A stretch of DNA of 64,000 nucleotides from Lentibacillus cibarius (GCF_005887555.1 NZ_VCIA01000001.1:372001-436000), one strand, 5' to 3'. Positions 28,780 through 38,162 are shown, counted from the first letter of the stretch. Notes: generated by a model from the letters alone, not told the origin. Program-made: numbers and translations.

Positions 28780-30247
28780 TCTTGCAGTACTGCCAATCAT
28801 CATACCATTAGTTTCGGGCATCATTCTTGCATTCTTTCCGAAGAAACTGAATTTAGTGCGTCCACTGTCCAAAATCTTCATGCTAATTAATTTAGTTATT
28901 GCTGGGTATTTGCTTTGGACGGTCTTCTCGGAAGGTTCCGTCATTCTCGAAACCGGTGGCTGGAAAGCGCCGTATGGTATTGTTCTGGTAGCCGATAAAC
29001 TTGCGACACTTCTAGTTTTCACAACAAACATTATTGCAGCGGCTTGTGCCCTTTATGCTCCTTACTCGCTTTCAGACAGGAAAGAACAATATTATTTTTA
29101 CTCGTTCTTTTTCTTTTTGATTACCGGCGTGTCCGGAGCTTTTCTGACCGGAGACTTATTTAACATGTTTGTTTTCTTCGAGGTTCTGCTAATGGCTTCT
29201 TATGCGCTCATCGTTTTGGGCGGGGATAAAGTGCAACTGCGTGAATCAATTAAATATGTATTTATTAATTTGTTCTCGTCTATGCTGTTTGTGACAGCTG
29301 TTGCCTTTATTTATGGTGCACTTGGAACCGTTAATATAGCCCAGATTGCTGAACGTGTACAGGAAGTTGATCAACAGGGAATCCTGACCACCGTTGGCAT
29401 ACTTCTATTTTTTGTCTTTGCTGTAAAGGCAGCGCTGTTTCCTTTATATTATTGGATGCCGAATTCTTATGCTGTACCTAACCCGGTCATTTCAGCATTA
29501 TTCGGGGCTCTTTTGACCAAGGTCGGGATTTATTCGATTATTCGAGTTTTCTCATTGATCTTTGTACATAAAATCGAAGTGACACACGGTATGTTCATCT
29601 GGATTGCCGGGCTATCCATGATCTTTGGTATCATTGGCGCAATATCTACCAATAATATTAAATTAATTATCGCTTATAATATTATTCCCGCAATTGGATT
29701 CATTCTGATGGGGATTGGCGTATTCAATCAATCTTCCGTAAGTGGATCTATATACTACCTGGTCCATGATATGCTAATTAAAGGAAGTTTATTTATGTTA
29801 GCTGGTACGATTGCCTATGCCGCTGGTACTTCAGATTTACGTAAATTCAGCGGGCTAATTCATTATTATCCATTTATTGGCTGGCTTTTATTTTCATCAG
29901 GTTTTATCCTTGCCGGTATTCCGCCATTCAGTGGTTTTATCGGTAAACTGCTACTCTTAAAAGGTGCGCTTGCCAATAAAGATATAGCAATTGTAATTAT
30001 TGGATTGCTTTCAAGTTTGCTGATTCTCTATTCCATTATGAAAATTTTCATTAATGGATTTTGGGGTGAAAAAGACGAAACAATCAAACCCGTATCATTA
30101 AAGGGACGTATTGCCCCTATCGTTATGTTGTTGGCATTATCGGTATTTATGGGGATCGGGGCAGAATTCATCTATCCATTTGTTGAATCGATATCCACCG
30201 ATTTGATTCAACCTGAAGTATATATTGACGCTGTGCTGAAGGAGTAA
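28772..30247 (+). CDS. mrpD: Mrp Na+/H+ antiporter subunit D
   Basis: MrpD is a NuoM/NuoN-like proton-translocating subunit. The 491-residue protein has about 14 hydrophobic segments, the conserved Glu in FVFFEVLLMASYALI, a Lys-containing helix (FVFAVKAALFPLYYWMPNSY) and the HxMLIKGSLFMLAG-type segment HDMLIKGSLFMLAG. AGGGG precedes the ATG, which lies within the end of mrpC. Confidence 0.95.
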   Translation: MNNLAVLPIIIPLVSGIILAFFPKKLNLVRPLSKIFMLINLVIAGYLLWTVFSEGSVILETGGWKAPYGIVLVADKLATLLVFTTNIIAAACALYAPYSLSDRKEQYYFYSFFFFLITGVSGAFLTGDLFNMFVFFEVLLMASYALIVLGGDKVQLRESIKYVFINLFSSMLFVTAVAFIYGALGTVNIAQIAERVQEVDQQGILTTVGILLFFVFAVKAALFPLYYWMPNSYAVPNPVISALFGALLTKVGIYSIIRVFSLIFVHKIEVTHGMFIWIAGLSMIFGIIGAISTNNIKLIIAYNIIPAIGFILMGIGVFNQSSVSGSIYYLVHDMLIKGSLFMLAGTIAYAAGTSDLRKFSGLIHYYPFIGWLLFSSGFILAGIPPFSGFIGKLLLLKGALANKDIAIVIIGLLSSLLILYSIMKIFINGFWGEKDETIKPVSLKGRIAPIVMLLALSVFMGIGAEFIYPFVESISTDLIQPEVYIDAVLKE

Positions 30248-30253
30248 TGTAAC

Positions 30254-30730
30254 ATGGCCTTTCAAATTGTTATCAACTTGATTATAGCAGTTATGTGGAT
30301 GTTTTTAAGTGAGAGTTATACCACATCAAGTTTCATTGCGGGATACATGCTGGGCATCCTTTTGCTGCTTCTATTGAACCGATTCATTCCGGATAGGTTT
30401 TATTTAAAGCGTGTCTGGAAAATAATGAAATTATTTCTGCTGTTCATTAGAGAATTGATTTCATCAAACATTGATATTGTCAAACTTGTATATAAACGAA
30501 ACCCTGAATTTGAACCAGGAATTTTCGCCATGCAAACTGATTTAAAAAGTGATTGGCAAATCACCCTGCTGGCCAACCTGATATCACTTACACCGGGGAC
30601 ATTGTCAATTGCCGTATCAGACGATAACACCTATCTGTACATCCACGCTATGGACATTGATGATATAAATGATTCCATACGGGATATCAAAAATACATTT
30701 GAAAAAGCCATTTCAGAGGTGACAAAATGA
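30254..30730 (+). CDS. mrpE: Mrp Na+/H+ antiporter subunit E
   Basis: MrpE is a small membrane subunit without a complex I homologue. The 158-residue protein has two N-terminal hydrophobic segments and the conserved cytoplasmic part LLANLISLTPGTLSIAVSDD, then YIHAMDI. AAGGAG precedes the ATG, and the stop overlaps mrpF (ATGA). Confidence 0.94.
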   Translation: MAFQIVINLIIAVMWMFLSESYTTSSFIAGYMLGILLLLLLNRFIPDRFYLKRVWKIMKLFLLFIRELISSNIDIVKLVYKRNPEFEPGIFAMQTDLKSDWQITLLANLISLTPGTLSIAVSDDNTYLYIHAMDIDDINDSIRDIKNTFEKAISEVTK

Positions 30731-31038
30731 ACAATCTTCTTGCTGTAACCGAAACGATTTTGCTTTTTACAACAATAATCAGTCTGATAGGGATCTCCAT
30801 CTCGTTGCTTTTGCTGCTGTACCGGATTATCACCGGGCCAACTAATGCGGACCGTGCAGTAGCACTTGATTCAATTGGCATGAATCTGATGGGAGTTGCT
30901 GCATTAATGGCCATACTAGTCGTTACGACGAAATTTAACGATGTTATTTTGCTGATCGGAATCCTGTTGTTTATCGGAACCATAGCAGTTGCTAAATATC
31001 TTGAAAAGGGTGTTATCATTGATAGAAACATGGATTGA
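30727..31038 (+). CDS. mrpF: Mrp Na+/H+ antiporter subunit F
   Basis: MrpF is a three-helix membrane subunit. The 103-residue protein shows YRIITGPTNADRAVALDSIG and a C-terminal helix ending FIGTIAVAKYLEKGVI. GAGGTGAC precedes the ATG, which overlaps the mrpE stop. Confidence 0.94.
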   Translation: MNNLLAVTETILLFTTIISLIGISISLLLLLYRIITGPTNADRAVALDSIGMNLMGVAALMAILVVTTKFNDVILLIGILLFIGTIAVAKYLEKGVIIDRNMD

Positions 31039-31396
31039 GCTTATATTAAACATGATCATTGCCTTCTTTTTACTGTCTGGCACATTTTTCATCCTGTCAA
31101 GTTCTATTGGCATTGTCCGGTTCCCTGATGTTTATACCCGATTACATGCAGCTACAAAGGCTTCGACGCTTGGAATAGCCGGTTTATTGATTGGTGCGTT
31201 TTTATTTATGTATGTATCGCATGGGATCGCCAGCGGCAAATTATTGCTTGCTATTATCTTCACTCTCCTAACCGCCCCTGTTTCTGGACATATGATTTCA
31301 CGGGCGGCCCATCGTAATGGGGTCAAACCAATCTTAAAAAACCGTACAGATGAATATGAAGCATCTATACAAAAATACGTGCAAAAACAAAAGTGA
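31019..31396 (+). CDS. mrpG: Mrp Na+/H+ antiporter subunit G
   Basis: MrpG is a three-helix subunit. It shows SSSIGIVRFPDVYTRLHAAT, the family signature, and a basic C-terminus. The open frame reaches back to a TTG at 30989, but a TTG at 31019, eight bases after AAAAGGG, gives 125 residues, the usual length, and a 20-base overlap with mrpF. It is the last gene of the operon before a strong terminator. Confidence 0.93.
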   Translation: MIETWIELILNMIIAFFLLSGTFFILSSSIGIVRFPDVYTRLHAATKASTLGIAGLLIGAFLFMYVSHGIASGKLLLAIIFTLLTAPVSGHMISRAAHRNGVKPILKNRTDEYEASIQKYVQKQK

Positions 31397-31420
31397 CCCC
31401 ACCTATAGGTCACTTTTTTA
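31389..31420 (+). terminator. Terminator after mrpG
   Basis: AAAAGTGACC (31389-31398) and GGTCACTTTT (31408-31417) form a perfect 10-bp stem with a 9-base loop, followed by further T residues. It ends the mrp operon. Confidence 0.85.
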
Positions 31421-31587
31421 TTTTAACTACTGGTCAGTAGCTTTTACTGTTAAGCACCTCTGAGTCTTTTGCAAAAAGAATCAGGACATTTCGCCGTTTT
31501 GTTGTGGACAGACACAAAAATGCAATCTCTTCATATACATGATTATATAGGCAATTGCCCAGCCGTATTTAGAGGAGGTGCATTCGT

Positions 31588-32295
31588 TTGTCAGGTGTTT
31601 TAAGCTTTCTGGCCTTACTTATCAAGGAAGCACTCTTTTTTGTCTCCTATGTCAAAAACCACGCATTTCCACAACCGCTGCCACCCGAAGAAGAAAAAAA
31701 ATACATTAAACAAATGCAGGATGGTGATGAAGATGCCAGGAACAAACTAATTGAACATAATTTACGGTTAGTTGCACACATTGTAAAAAAATTCGAAAAT
31801 ACCGGGGAGGATATGGAGGATCTAATATCCATAGGTACCATTGGGTTAATAAAAGGAATTGAAAGCTATTCGGCGGATAAAGGAACAAAACTGGCAACCT
31901 ATGCTGCCCGATGCATCGAAAATGAAATTCTAATGCATTTACGGTCCCTGAAAAAAGTAAAGAAAGATGTTTCTCTTCACGATCCAATTGGTCAAGACAA
32001 AGAAGGCAATGAAATCAGCCTGATGGATATTCTAGAAGCAGAAAACCAAAACATCATTGAGTACATCCAGTTGAACATGGAGATTGAAAAAATGAATGAA
32101 TACTTGGCTATTCTTGACAGCAGAGAAAAAGAAGTTGTCGTGTATCGTTATGGGCTGAACAATTATAAAGAAATGACACAGCGTGAAATTGCAAAAATGC
32201 TTGATATTTCACGGAGCTATGTATCTCGAATCGAAAAAAGAGCACTTATGAAGGTGTTTCACGAATATTACCGAAAAGAAAAAGAGAGGGAATGA
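31588..32295 (+). CDS. sigK: RNA polymerase sporulation sigma factor K (pro-sigma-K)
   Basis: Sigma-K directs late mother-cell transcription in sporulation. The 235-residue frame is uninterrupted. It has a hydrophobic N-terminal pro-sequence (residues 1-20, [18 protein letters not shown]) normally removed by SpoIVFB. Region 2 shows [20 protein letters not shown] and [12 protein letters not shown]; region 4 shows [20 protein letters not shown]. The start is TTG at 31588, seven bases after AGGAGGTG. There is no skin-type interruption. Confidence 0.96.
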   Translation: MSGVLSFLALLIKEALFFVSYVKNHAFPQPLPPEEEKKYIKQMQDGDEDARNKLIEHNLRLVAHIVKKFENTGEDMEDLISIGTIGLIKGIESYSADKGTKLATYAARCIENEILMHLRSLKKVKKDVSLHDPIGQDKEGNEISLMDILEAENQNIIEYIQLNMEIEKMNEYLAILDSREKEVVVYRYGLNNYKEMTQREIAKMLDISRSYVSRIEKRALMKVFHEYYRKEKERE

Positions 32296-32296
32296 T

Positions 32297-32325
32297 GCGC
32301 GCATATTTCATGCGCGCTCTTTTTT
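32297..32325 (+). terminator. Terminator after sigK
   Basis: GCGCGCAT (32297-32304) and ATGCGCGC (32310-32317) form a perfect 8-bp stem with a 5-base loop, followed by TCTTTTTT. It begins just after the sigK stop codon. Confidence 0.85.
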
Positions 32326-32364
32326 ATGACGTCGGAAAGTATAAAATATGGATGACCTTATAAT

Positions 32365-32463
32365 AAAAACTTCGGTATTCGCTGTAAGACGAGGTGAATG
32401 CCAAGTTTTTCTAATATGTTCCCCTTTTTTTAAAAATAAGGGGTTTCTTGGCAAAGATAATAA
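32365..32463 (+). promoter_or_regulatory. Two overlapping hairpins upstream of the betA-like gene
   Basis: Hairpin 1 (32365-32410) pairs AAAAACTT and GGTATTCGC with GTGAATGCC and AAGTTTTT (two G-U pairs, one unpaired C) and ends in a U-run. An alternative stem pairs TGCCAAG (32399-32405) with CTTGGCA (32457-32463) around a CCCC/GGGG inner stem. The two cannot form together. They lie upstream of the best promoter, so simple terminator action is also possible. Confidence 0.4.
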
Positions 32464-32481
32464 ATGGTTTCACTAAAAGTA

Positions 32482-32510
32482 TTTACAAAGTTAATTTTAC
32501 GTGGTATATT
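32482..32510 (+). promoter_or_regulatory. Sigma-A-type promoter of the betA-like gene
   Basis: TTTACA (32482-32487) and TATATT (32505-32510) have a 17-base spacer, in a very AT-rich stretch. A leader of about 105 bases separates it from the start codon. Confidence 0.6.
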
Positions 32511-32621
32511 TTTTATAAATTATATTAAATATTTTTTTAATGTATTAAATTATTTTATTGGGATGAATATGTTTATATTACTTTACACTTTCCATTTACA
32601 ATCTTTGAGGAGGTTTTACAA

Positions 32622-34307
32622 ATGAATCAAACATACGACTATGTAATCATTGGTGGCGGCAGTGCAGGTTCTGTACTTGGCAACCGTCTAAGTCAAGATA
32701 AATCAAGCAGTGTTCTTGTTCTGGAAGCAGGGCGTCGCGATTATTTTTGGGATTTGTTTATTCAAATGCCAGCAGCTTTGATGTTCCCATCAGGTAACAG
32801 CTTCTATGACTGGGTCTATTCCACGGATGAAGAGCCTTATATGAATGGACGGCGTGTTGCTCATGCCCGGGGGAAAGTACTCGGCGGATCGAGTTCTATC
32901 AATGGCATGATTTATCAGCGCGGCAACCCTTTGGACTATGAACGGTGGGGATCTGACCCAGGTATGGAAACGTGGGATTATGCCCATTGTCTCCCGTACT
33001 TTAAGCGACTGGAAACGGCCTTTGGTGCAGACCCATCGGATGAACACCGTGGCCACCATGGTCCAGTTAAATTAAAACGCGGGCCTGCAACGAATCCTTT
33101 ATTTCAAGCCTTTTTTGACGCAGCTGTAGAGGCTGGTTACTCGAGAACACCTGATGTAAATGGTTTTCGTCAAGAAGGATTTGGCCCATTTGACAGCCAG
33201 GTGCATAACGGAAGACGGGTTTCTGCTTCACGCGCCTATTTGCGTCCTGCGATGCGGCGCAAGAACCTGACAGTTGAGACACGGGCATTTGTTACGAACA
33301 TCAATTTTGACGGTACAAAAGCTACAGGCTTAACCTATCAAAAGAATGGAAAAACCTATGTTGTTCATGCGGGTGAAGTGATCCTTGCCGGTGGTGCATT
33401 CAATACACCGCAATTACTGCAGTTGTCCGGTGTTGGCGATGCTGATCATCTGCGCTCACTTGGCATTGACCCAATCGTTGACTTGCCGGGTGTGGGAGAA
33501 AATCTTGAAGATCATCTGGAAGTATATATTCAACACGCTTGCCCGCAGCCGGTTTCGGAACAACCTAGCTTAAATAAAGCAAAAATGCCTTGGATCGGAT
33601 TACAATGGCTACTTGGACGTACTGGCCCGGCAGCCTCGAACCACTTTGAAGGTGGTGGGTTCGTTCGCTCAAATGAAGAAGTGGATTATCCGAATCTGAT
33701 GTTTCATTTCCTTCCATTGGCGGTCCGATATGATGGACAAAAAGCGGATACGGAACATGGATTTCAAGTACACGTAGGACCAATGTATTCCAACTCTAGA
33801 GGAAGCCTAAAAATCCGTTCACGTGATCCTTTTCAACATCCAAGTATCGTATTTAACTATCTATCTACCGAAAAGGATAGACGTGAGTGGATTGAAGCAA
33901 TACGCGTTTCACGGGAAATCCTGTCGCAGCCAGCGATAGCACCATACAGTACAGGCGAAATTTCACCTGGTCCTTCTGTCCAAACGGATGAGGAAATTCT
34001 CGAATGGGTAGCAAATGACGCGGAAACGGCACTTCATCCATCCTGTACGGCGAAAATGGGGCCTGCCTCAGATCCTATGGCTGTCGTAGATCCGCTGACC
34101 ATGAAAGTTCATGGCCTGGATAACGTACGGGTTGTGGATGCATCCGCTATGCCGCATACGACGAATGGAAATATCCATGCACCGGTGTTAATGCTGGCAG
34201 AAAAAGCAGCTGACATTATTCGTGGGCAAAAACCGATGAAGCCTGAGTATATAGACTATTACCGTCATGGCGTTCATCCAAAGGACGCAGGTACAGTAGA
34301 AAAGTAA
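32622..34307 (+). CDS. betA: GMC-family oxidoreductase, probable choline dehydrogenase
   Basis: GMC flavoenzymes of this type oxidise choline toward glycine betaine, an osmoprotectant. The 561-residue protein has the FAD-binding motif [16 protein letters not shown], the GMC signature [19 protein letters not shown] and [14 protein letters not shown]. The C-terminal active-site region has His in [12 protein letters not shown] and [22 protein letters not shown] precedes the ATG. No betaine-aldehyde dehydrogenase, transporter or regulator is adjacent. Substrate assignment is from overall resemblance; another alcohol is possible. Confidence 0.8.
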   Translation: MNQTYDYVIIGGGSAGSVLGNRLSQDKSSSVLVLEAGRRDYFWDLFIQMPAALMFPSGNSFYDWVYSTDEEPYMNGRRVAHARGKVLGGSSSINGMIYQRGNPLDYERWGSDPGMETWDYAHCLPYFKRLETAFGADPSDEHRGHHGPVKLKRGPATNPLFQAFFDAAVEAGYSRTPDVNGFRQEGFGPFDSQVHNGRRVSASRAYLRPAMRRKNLTVETRAFVTNINFDGTKATGLTYQKNGKTYVVHAGEVILAGGAFNTPQLLQLSGVGDADHLRSLGIDPIVDLPGVGENLEDHLEVYIQHACPQPVSEQPSLNKAKMPWIGLQWLLGRTGPAASNHFEGGGFVRSNEEVDYPNLMFHFLPLAVRYDGQKADTEHGFQVHVGPMYSNSRGSLKIRSRDPFQHPSIVFNYLSTEKDRREWIEAIRVSREILSQPAIAPYSTGEISPGPSVQTDEEILEWVANDAETALHPSCTAKMGPASDPMAVVDPLTMKVHGLDNVRVVDASAMPHTTNGNIHAPVLMLAEKAADIIRGQKPMKPEYIDYYRHGVHPKDAGTVEK

Positions 34308-34337
34308 GGGAAAGAAGATAAGCCCGTTTGGCAAAGG

Positions 34338-34375
34338 AAAGAGAGGGATAATGCGAGCATTAACCCTCTCTTTTT
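34338..34375 (+). terminator. Terminator after the betA-like gene
   Basis: AAAGAGAGGG (34338-34347) and CCCTCTCTTT (34364-34373) form a perfect 10-bp stem with a 16-base loop, followed by more T residues. Confidence 0.8.
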
Positions 34376-34412
34376 CCCTTATTCTCGCCCATGGAGTTGA
34401 ATTATAATTAAG

Positions 34413-35102
34413 CTATATTGATTTAACCATATCCATAATCAGTGTTCCCGCATTTTGAGCTGCAGTTTCCAGAAATTCGTCAAAAGAGGTGGAAGAATCT
34501 TTGCCTGCGATATCCGATAAGGCTCTGATAACAATAAATGGTGTCTCATATTGATAACACACTTGTGCTATAGCAGCAGCTTCCATTTCTGCAGCAATCA
34601 TTGATGGGAATTTTTCGCGGACGTAGGAAACGCGAGTAGCATCCGACATGAATGAATCGCCTGTTGCAATAATCCCTTTCTGCCAGTTGAGTCCGAGCCG
34701 TTGTATTACCTGTTGTGCCTTTTCAATCAACACAGCATCAGCACTGTACATCGCCGGCATACCAGGAACCTGCCCGTACGCATAGTCAAAAGCAGTAGCA
34801 TCAACATCATGGTGAACAATATCAGTCGAAATGACAACATCGCCAACATCCAATTCCTTGCTAAATCCACCAGCTGATCCGGTATTAATGACATATGTAG
34901 GATGAAACTGTTCATGCATGATGGTTGCTGCCATTGCTGCATTAACTTTTCCAATTCCTGATTTTAATAATACAACATCATGTCCAAAAAGCTTGCCGTG
35001 AATAAACAGACAGCCAGCAACCATTTCATCAGTAATATCTGTCATCTTCTCTCTTACTGCAGTGATTTCCTCATCCATTGCTCCAATGATCCCTATAGTC
35101 AT
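34413..35102 (-). CDS. mtnN: 5'-methylthioadenosine/S-adenosylhomocysteine nucleosidase
   Basis: MtnN (Pfs) cleaves methylthioadenosine and S-adenosylhomocysteine, feeding methionine salvage and the activated methyl cycle. The 229-residue protein has the N-terminal GIIGAMDEEI, NTGSAGGF, AAEMEAAAIAQVCY and the catalytic Asp region RALSDIAG. The ATG at 35102 has AGGAGG upstream; seven extra open residues are not homologous. It follows yrrS. The yrhA-yrhB genes that follow mtn in B. subtilis are absent here. Confidence 0.96.
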   Translation of the reverse strand: MTIGIIGAMDEEITAVREKMTDITDEMVAGCLFIHGKLFGHDVVLLKSGIGKVNAAMAATIMHEQFHPTYVINTGSAGGFSKELDVGDVVISTDIVHHDVDATAFDYAYGQVPGMPAMYSADAVLIEKAQQVIQRLGLNWQKGIIATGDSFMSDATRVSYVREKFPSMIAAEMEAAAIAQVCYQYETPFIVIRALSDIAGKDSSTSFDEFLETAAQNAGTLIMDMVKSI

Positions 35103-35126
35103 ATGTTTTCCTCCTAGTAACATGCA

Positions 35127-35807
35127 TCATTCAAAGCGCCATTTCTGATCATTCTCTTTTAACCGTTCAACCTTGGTCGGCTTCCATCCTTGGTTGCTGA
35201 CCCATGAAAGATAAACACGATAAATATCTGATTCATCCTCGCTGGAAACAGTAGCGATTGCTTTTTGCTCACCGTTTCTGGCAATCCACCACATGACGAA
35301 TTTATCCTCATTTAGGTGCGTTGCTGTCGTAACAGCTTGGCGCATTTCTTCTCTGTCCTGCGATCCTTCATCAAAATTGATGGTGTGGGGTTCAGATTGT
35401 TCGGTATCAACCGGTTTCCAATCACCTTTGTAAGCCTCAATGACATTATCGTCAGAAGGCTCAACCTTCTCTGTGGCTATACGCTCACTGGAACCCGTGT
35501 CCTCTGAGTTATCTTCTCCATTATCTTGCGCAGACTCATGCTCGGCGCCTTTGTTCCCCGGCTTGTCCACATCGTCACTGCTACTATTATCAGATTCGTT
35601 TTCTTTACTGGATGCTTGGGGATCCTGTTCTGTTTCCTTTTGGTCATTGGATGCAGAGTCTGTTTGGTCATCTCCCCCAAAAATAAAGAGAAGCACTAGT
35701 GCGATTACCAATATACTTCCTAGTACGATGAAGACAGACAGAGACTTGGTATTTTTTCTTCTTTTCTCATATTTATTTACTCTTGATAATTCATTATGAT
35801 CAGACAT
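35127..35807 (-). CDS. yrrS: YrrS family membrane protein (DUF1510)
   Basis: The 226-residue protein has a basic N-terminus, one transmembrane segment (residues about 24-45), a long acidic Ser/Asp/Glu-rich linker and a compact C-terminal domain (about 125-226, WKPVDTEQ to WSWVSNQGW-like YLSWVSNQGWKPT). This is the YrrS layout. Function is unknown; in B. subtilis yrrS is next to the penicillin-binding-protein gene pbpI (yrrR), which is absent here. Confidence 0.88.
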   Translation of the reverse strand: MSDHNELSRVNKYEKRRKNTKSLSVFIVLGSILVIALVLLFIFGGDDQTDSASNDQKETEQDPQASSKENESDNSSSDDVDKPGNKGAEHESAQDNGEDNSEDTGSSERIATEKVEPSDDNVIEAYKGDWKPVDTEQSEPHTINFDEGSQDREEMRQAVTTATHLNEDKFVMWWIARNGEQKAIATVSSEDESDIYRVYLSWVSNQGWKPTKVERLKENDQKWRFE

Positions 35808-35945
35808 GGTCCATCCCCCTCCTATCTCCTCATCCTAATTATAGTATCATATTTCTCGAATGACGTTATATTCCCTTTCTAGCAGATTTGCTGGTAAAAA
35901 CGTGATAAACATTTTCTATTCAGCTTCTTTATTTTTTTAAAGTGC

Positions 35946-35973
35946 AAAAAAGAGAAGCCATTTAGCCTCTCTT
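35946..35973 (-). terminator. Terminator after greA
   Basis: On the minus strand AAGAGAGGCT and GGCTTCTCTT pair (with G-U pairs) around a 4-base loop, followed by a run of T. It lies 39 bases past the greA stop. Confidence 0.7.
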
Positions 35974-36011
35974 GATTATTTTCCATTTATCTGCAAGCGA
36001 CACCTGTTTAC

Positions 36012-36488
36012 TTATTCAACATTTTCAATTCGCACAAATAAGTCGCCGCCTGGTGTCGCCACAGAAACTTCTGCACCAATTTCTTGACCAATCAGACTTT
36101 TGGCCATTGGTGAATCATTTGATATTTTCCCTTCAAAAGGATCTGCTTCGGCACTGCCAACAATCGTATACGTTTCTGTATCTCCATCAGGCAATTCTTT
36201 AAAGGTCACCGTCTTGCCTAGTGAAACGACATCAGGATCCTCGTTATCGTTTTCTATAATAACTGCATTCCGAATCATCTGTTCCACTTGGGAAATACGT
36301 GATTCTACAAATGCTTGGTCATCTTTAGCGGCATCATATTCGGAGTTCTCGGAAAGGTCCCCAAAGCTACGTGCAACCTTGATTCGCTCCACAACTTCTT
36401 TTCTTCGTTCTGTTTTCAAATAATGCAATTCCTCTTCCAATTTTTCTTTCCCCTCTTGGGTCATGTAAAAGCTTTTCTCTGTTGCCAT
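36012..36488 (-). CDS. greA: Transcription elongation factor GreA
   Basis: GreA rescues backtracked RNA polymerase by stimulating transcript cleavage. The 158-residue protein has the N-terminal coiled coil with the acidic tip ([20 protein letters not shown]) and the C-terminal FKBP-like domain ([17 protein letters not shown]). AAAGGAGTG precedes the ATG. Order udk-greA-yrrS follows B. subtilis, minus pbpI. Confidence 0.97.
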   Translation of the reverse strand: MATEKSFYMTQEGKEKLEEELHYLKTERRKEVVERIKVARSFGDLSENSEYDAAKDDQAFVESRISQVEQMIRNAVIIENDNEDPDVVSLGKTVTFKELPDGDTETYTIVGSAEADPFEGKISNDSPMAKSLIGQEIGAEVSVATPGGDLFVRIENVE

Positions 36489-36713
36489 TAATTTACACTC
36501 CTTTTATCAAATATGACATGCAACGTGATTATGTCGTTACTATAATAGCCTATAGCAAATATTTCATAAAACTACTATGGCAGAGTCAGTTAAGATTTTC
36601 AATACTTTTCATTTAAAGATATGTCTTGTATTCAAACTTAATGAAAGCGTTACCGAAACAAGTATGTCCTACCGAGGTGGGGTGAGGGCTTGAACTACGG
36701 ACATATGCCATAT

Positions 36714-37355
36714 TCAAATGTTGTTTTCCTGATTCCGAGACAGAATCTTCTCAACCTTTGTCGCCATAAGGTCTATTGCCACATGGTTTTGGCCGCCTTC
36801 CGGTATAATAATATCTGCATAGCGCTTTGTTGGTTCAACAAATTGCAGATGCATCGGCCGTACATTATTTTCATATTGATCAATAACAGAATCAAGCGTT
36901 CTGCCCCGTTCTTTTATATCACGCATAAGTCTACGAATGATGCGGATATCTGCATCAGTATCAACAAATACTTTGATATCCATGAGATCAACAAGACGTG
37001 GATCCTCAAGTATTAAAATCCCCTCTAGAATAATTACCTCTTTTGGCTCTACAGTGATTATCTCATTTGATCTTGTATGCATTTTATAGTCATATACAGG
37101 TTTCTGAATAGGCTGTTGGTTAACCAGCTTATGAATATGCTGTACCAATAACTCATTGTCAAAAGCCAAAGGATGATCATAATTAGTATTCAATCGCTCC
37201 TCAAACGGCAAGTGGCTTTGATCTTTATAATAATAATCCTGCTCAATGACGAGGATTGTTTTATCCTGAAAACGCTGGCATATCGAGCGTGTTACGGTTG
37301 TCTTGCCACTGCCGCTGCCTCCTGCAACGCCAATAACAACTGGTTTTTCGGACAT
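36714..37355 (-). CDS. udk: Uridine kinase
   Basis: Udk phosphorylates uridine and cytidine in pyrimidine salvage. The 213-residue protein has the P-loop [16 protein letters not shown] at the N-terminus, [13 protein letters not shown], and the [17 protein letters not shown] lid segment. GGAG is present upstream of the ATG. It lies 19 bases downstream of trmR; in B. subtilis yrrO and yrrN sit between these two genes, but not here. Confidence 0.96.
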   Translation of the reverse strand: MSEKPVVIGVAGGSGSGKTTVTRSICQRFQDKTILVIEQDYYYKDQSHLPFEERLNTNYDHPLAFDNELLVQHIHKLVNQQPIQKPVYDYKMHTRSNEIITVEPKEVIILEGILILEDPRLVDLMDIKVFVDTDADIRIIRRLMRDIKERGRTLDSVIDQYENNVRPMHLQFVEPTKRYADIIIPEGGQNHVAIDLMATKVEKILSRNQENNI

Positions 37356-37374
37356 GAATAGGAGACTCCTTTCA

Positions 37375-38007
37375 CTATATTTTTTTGCTGATCGCTATTC
37401 CATCCCCGATGGGTACAATCGTTGTTGTGAAATCCGGGTGTTTTACAAGCCAGTCGTTATACGCACGAATCTTAGCGGCGATTTTTTGATATCTTGGATG
37501 CTGTTTCTCGGTATCTGCTACAAATCCTTTAAATAAAACATTATCAGTCACCACAAAGCCATCGTTCGACAGCAACGGCACTGACAGCTCAAAAAATTCC
37601 TTATACGCGCCTTTAGCGGCATCAATCAGCACCATGTCAAATTTGTTACCGGTCAGCTTTGGAAGTTCTTCCGTTGCATCCCCGCAGATTACATCAATTA
37701 TATGGAGTTTATCCATTTCGCGAATATTTGCAACTGCCTGCCTATATCGTTGTTCATCTCGTTCAATCGAGACAATCGAAGCATTACTATTGGCCTCTGC
37801 CATACGCAAGGCCGAGTATCCAACAGCAGTACCTATTTCCAATATTCGCTCCGGTTTTGTCAGACGGATTAATTGCATGACTAAGTTCATCCCAAGTGGG
37901 TCCATAATTGGAATCTGGTCATTTCTCGCCTTCTGTTCCAAATCTTTCACCCAATCCGCCTCAGATGGAAGTGACTTCATCAAATAGTCTGTCAGCGTAT
38001 CATTCAT
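37375..38007 (-). CDS. trmR: tRNA 5-hydroxyuridine methyltransferase (YrrM family)
   Basis: TrmR (YrrM) methylates 5-hydroxyuridine at tRNA position 34 to 5-methoxyuridine. The 210-residue protein belongs to the O-methyltransferase family 3 group: [19 protein letters not shown] (SAM motif), [16 protein letters not shown] and VTDNVLFKG (metal site). GAGG is eight bases before the ATG. The yrrN and yrrO genes, which make its substrate nucleoside in B. subtilis, are missing beside it. Confidence 0.88.
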   Translation of the reverse strand: MNDTLTDYLMKSLPSEADWVKDLEQKARNDQIPIMDPLGMNLVMQLIRLTKPERILEIGTAVGYSALRMAEANSNASIVSIERDEQRYRQAVANIREMDKLHIIDVICGDATEELPKLTGNKFDMVLIDAAKGAYKEFFELSVPLLSNDGFVVTDNVLFKGFVADTEKQHPRYQKIAAKIRAYNDWLVKHPDFTTTIVPIGDGIAISKKI

Positions 38008-38135
38008 CCTATCAGCCTCTTTTATAATTTAAAACTTCATTTAGTGTGGATGTTACTGTCTTATTTTAATGTAATATAAAAGTGAAAAATATCATTCCAT
38101 TGTGAACTGAAACACGAACGATCCTAAAGCGTTGA

Positions 38136-38162
38136 GAATAAAGAAACCATCGTTCTTTATTC
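38136..38162. other. Inverted repeat after mltG
   Basis: GAATAAAGAA (38136-38145) and TTCTTTATTC (38153-38162) are perfect complements with a 7-base loop, 15 bases past the mltG stop. No U-run follows, so it may be a weak terminator or an mRNA-stabilising hairpin. Confidence 0.45.

Noticed and set aside
30989-31018. Upstream TTG start for mrpG
   Set aside because: It would make an unusually long overlap with mrpF and lacks a ribosome-binding site; TTG at 31019 fits both signal and family length.
31500-31587. Sigma-E or sigma-K promoter before sigK
   Set aside because: CATATACAT resembles a -10 box, but no convincing -35 element at the right distance was seen.
31588-32295. skin-type interruption of sigK
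   Set aside because: The reading frame is continuous across the usual insertion region, and no recombinase gene is nearby.
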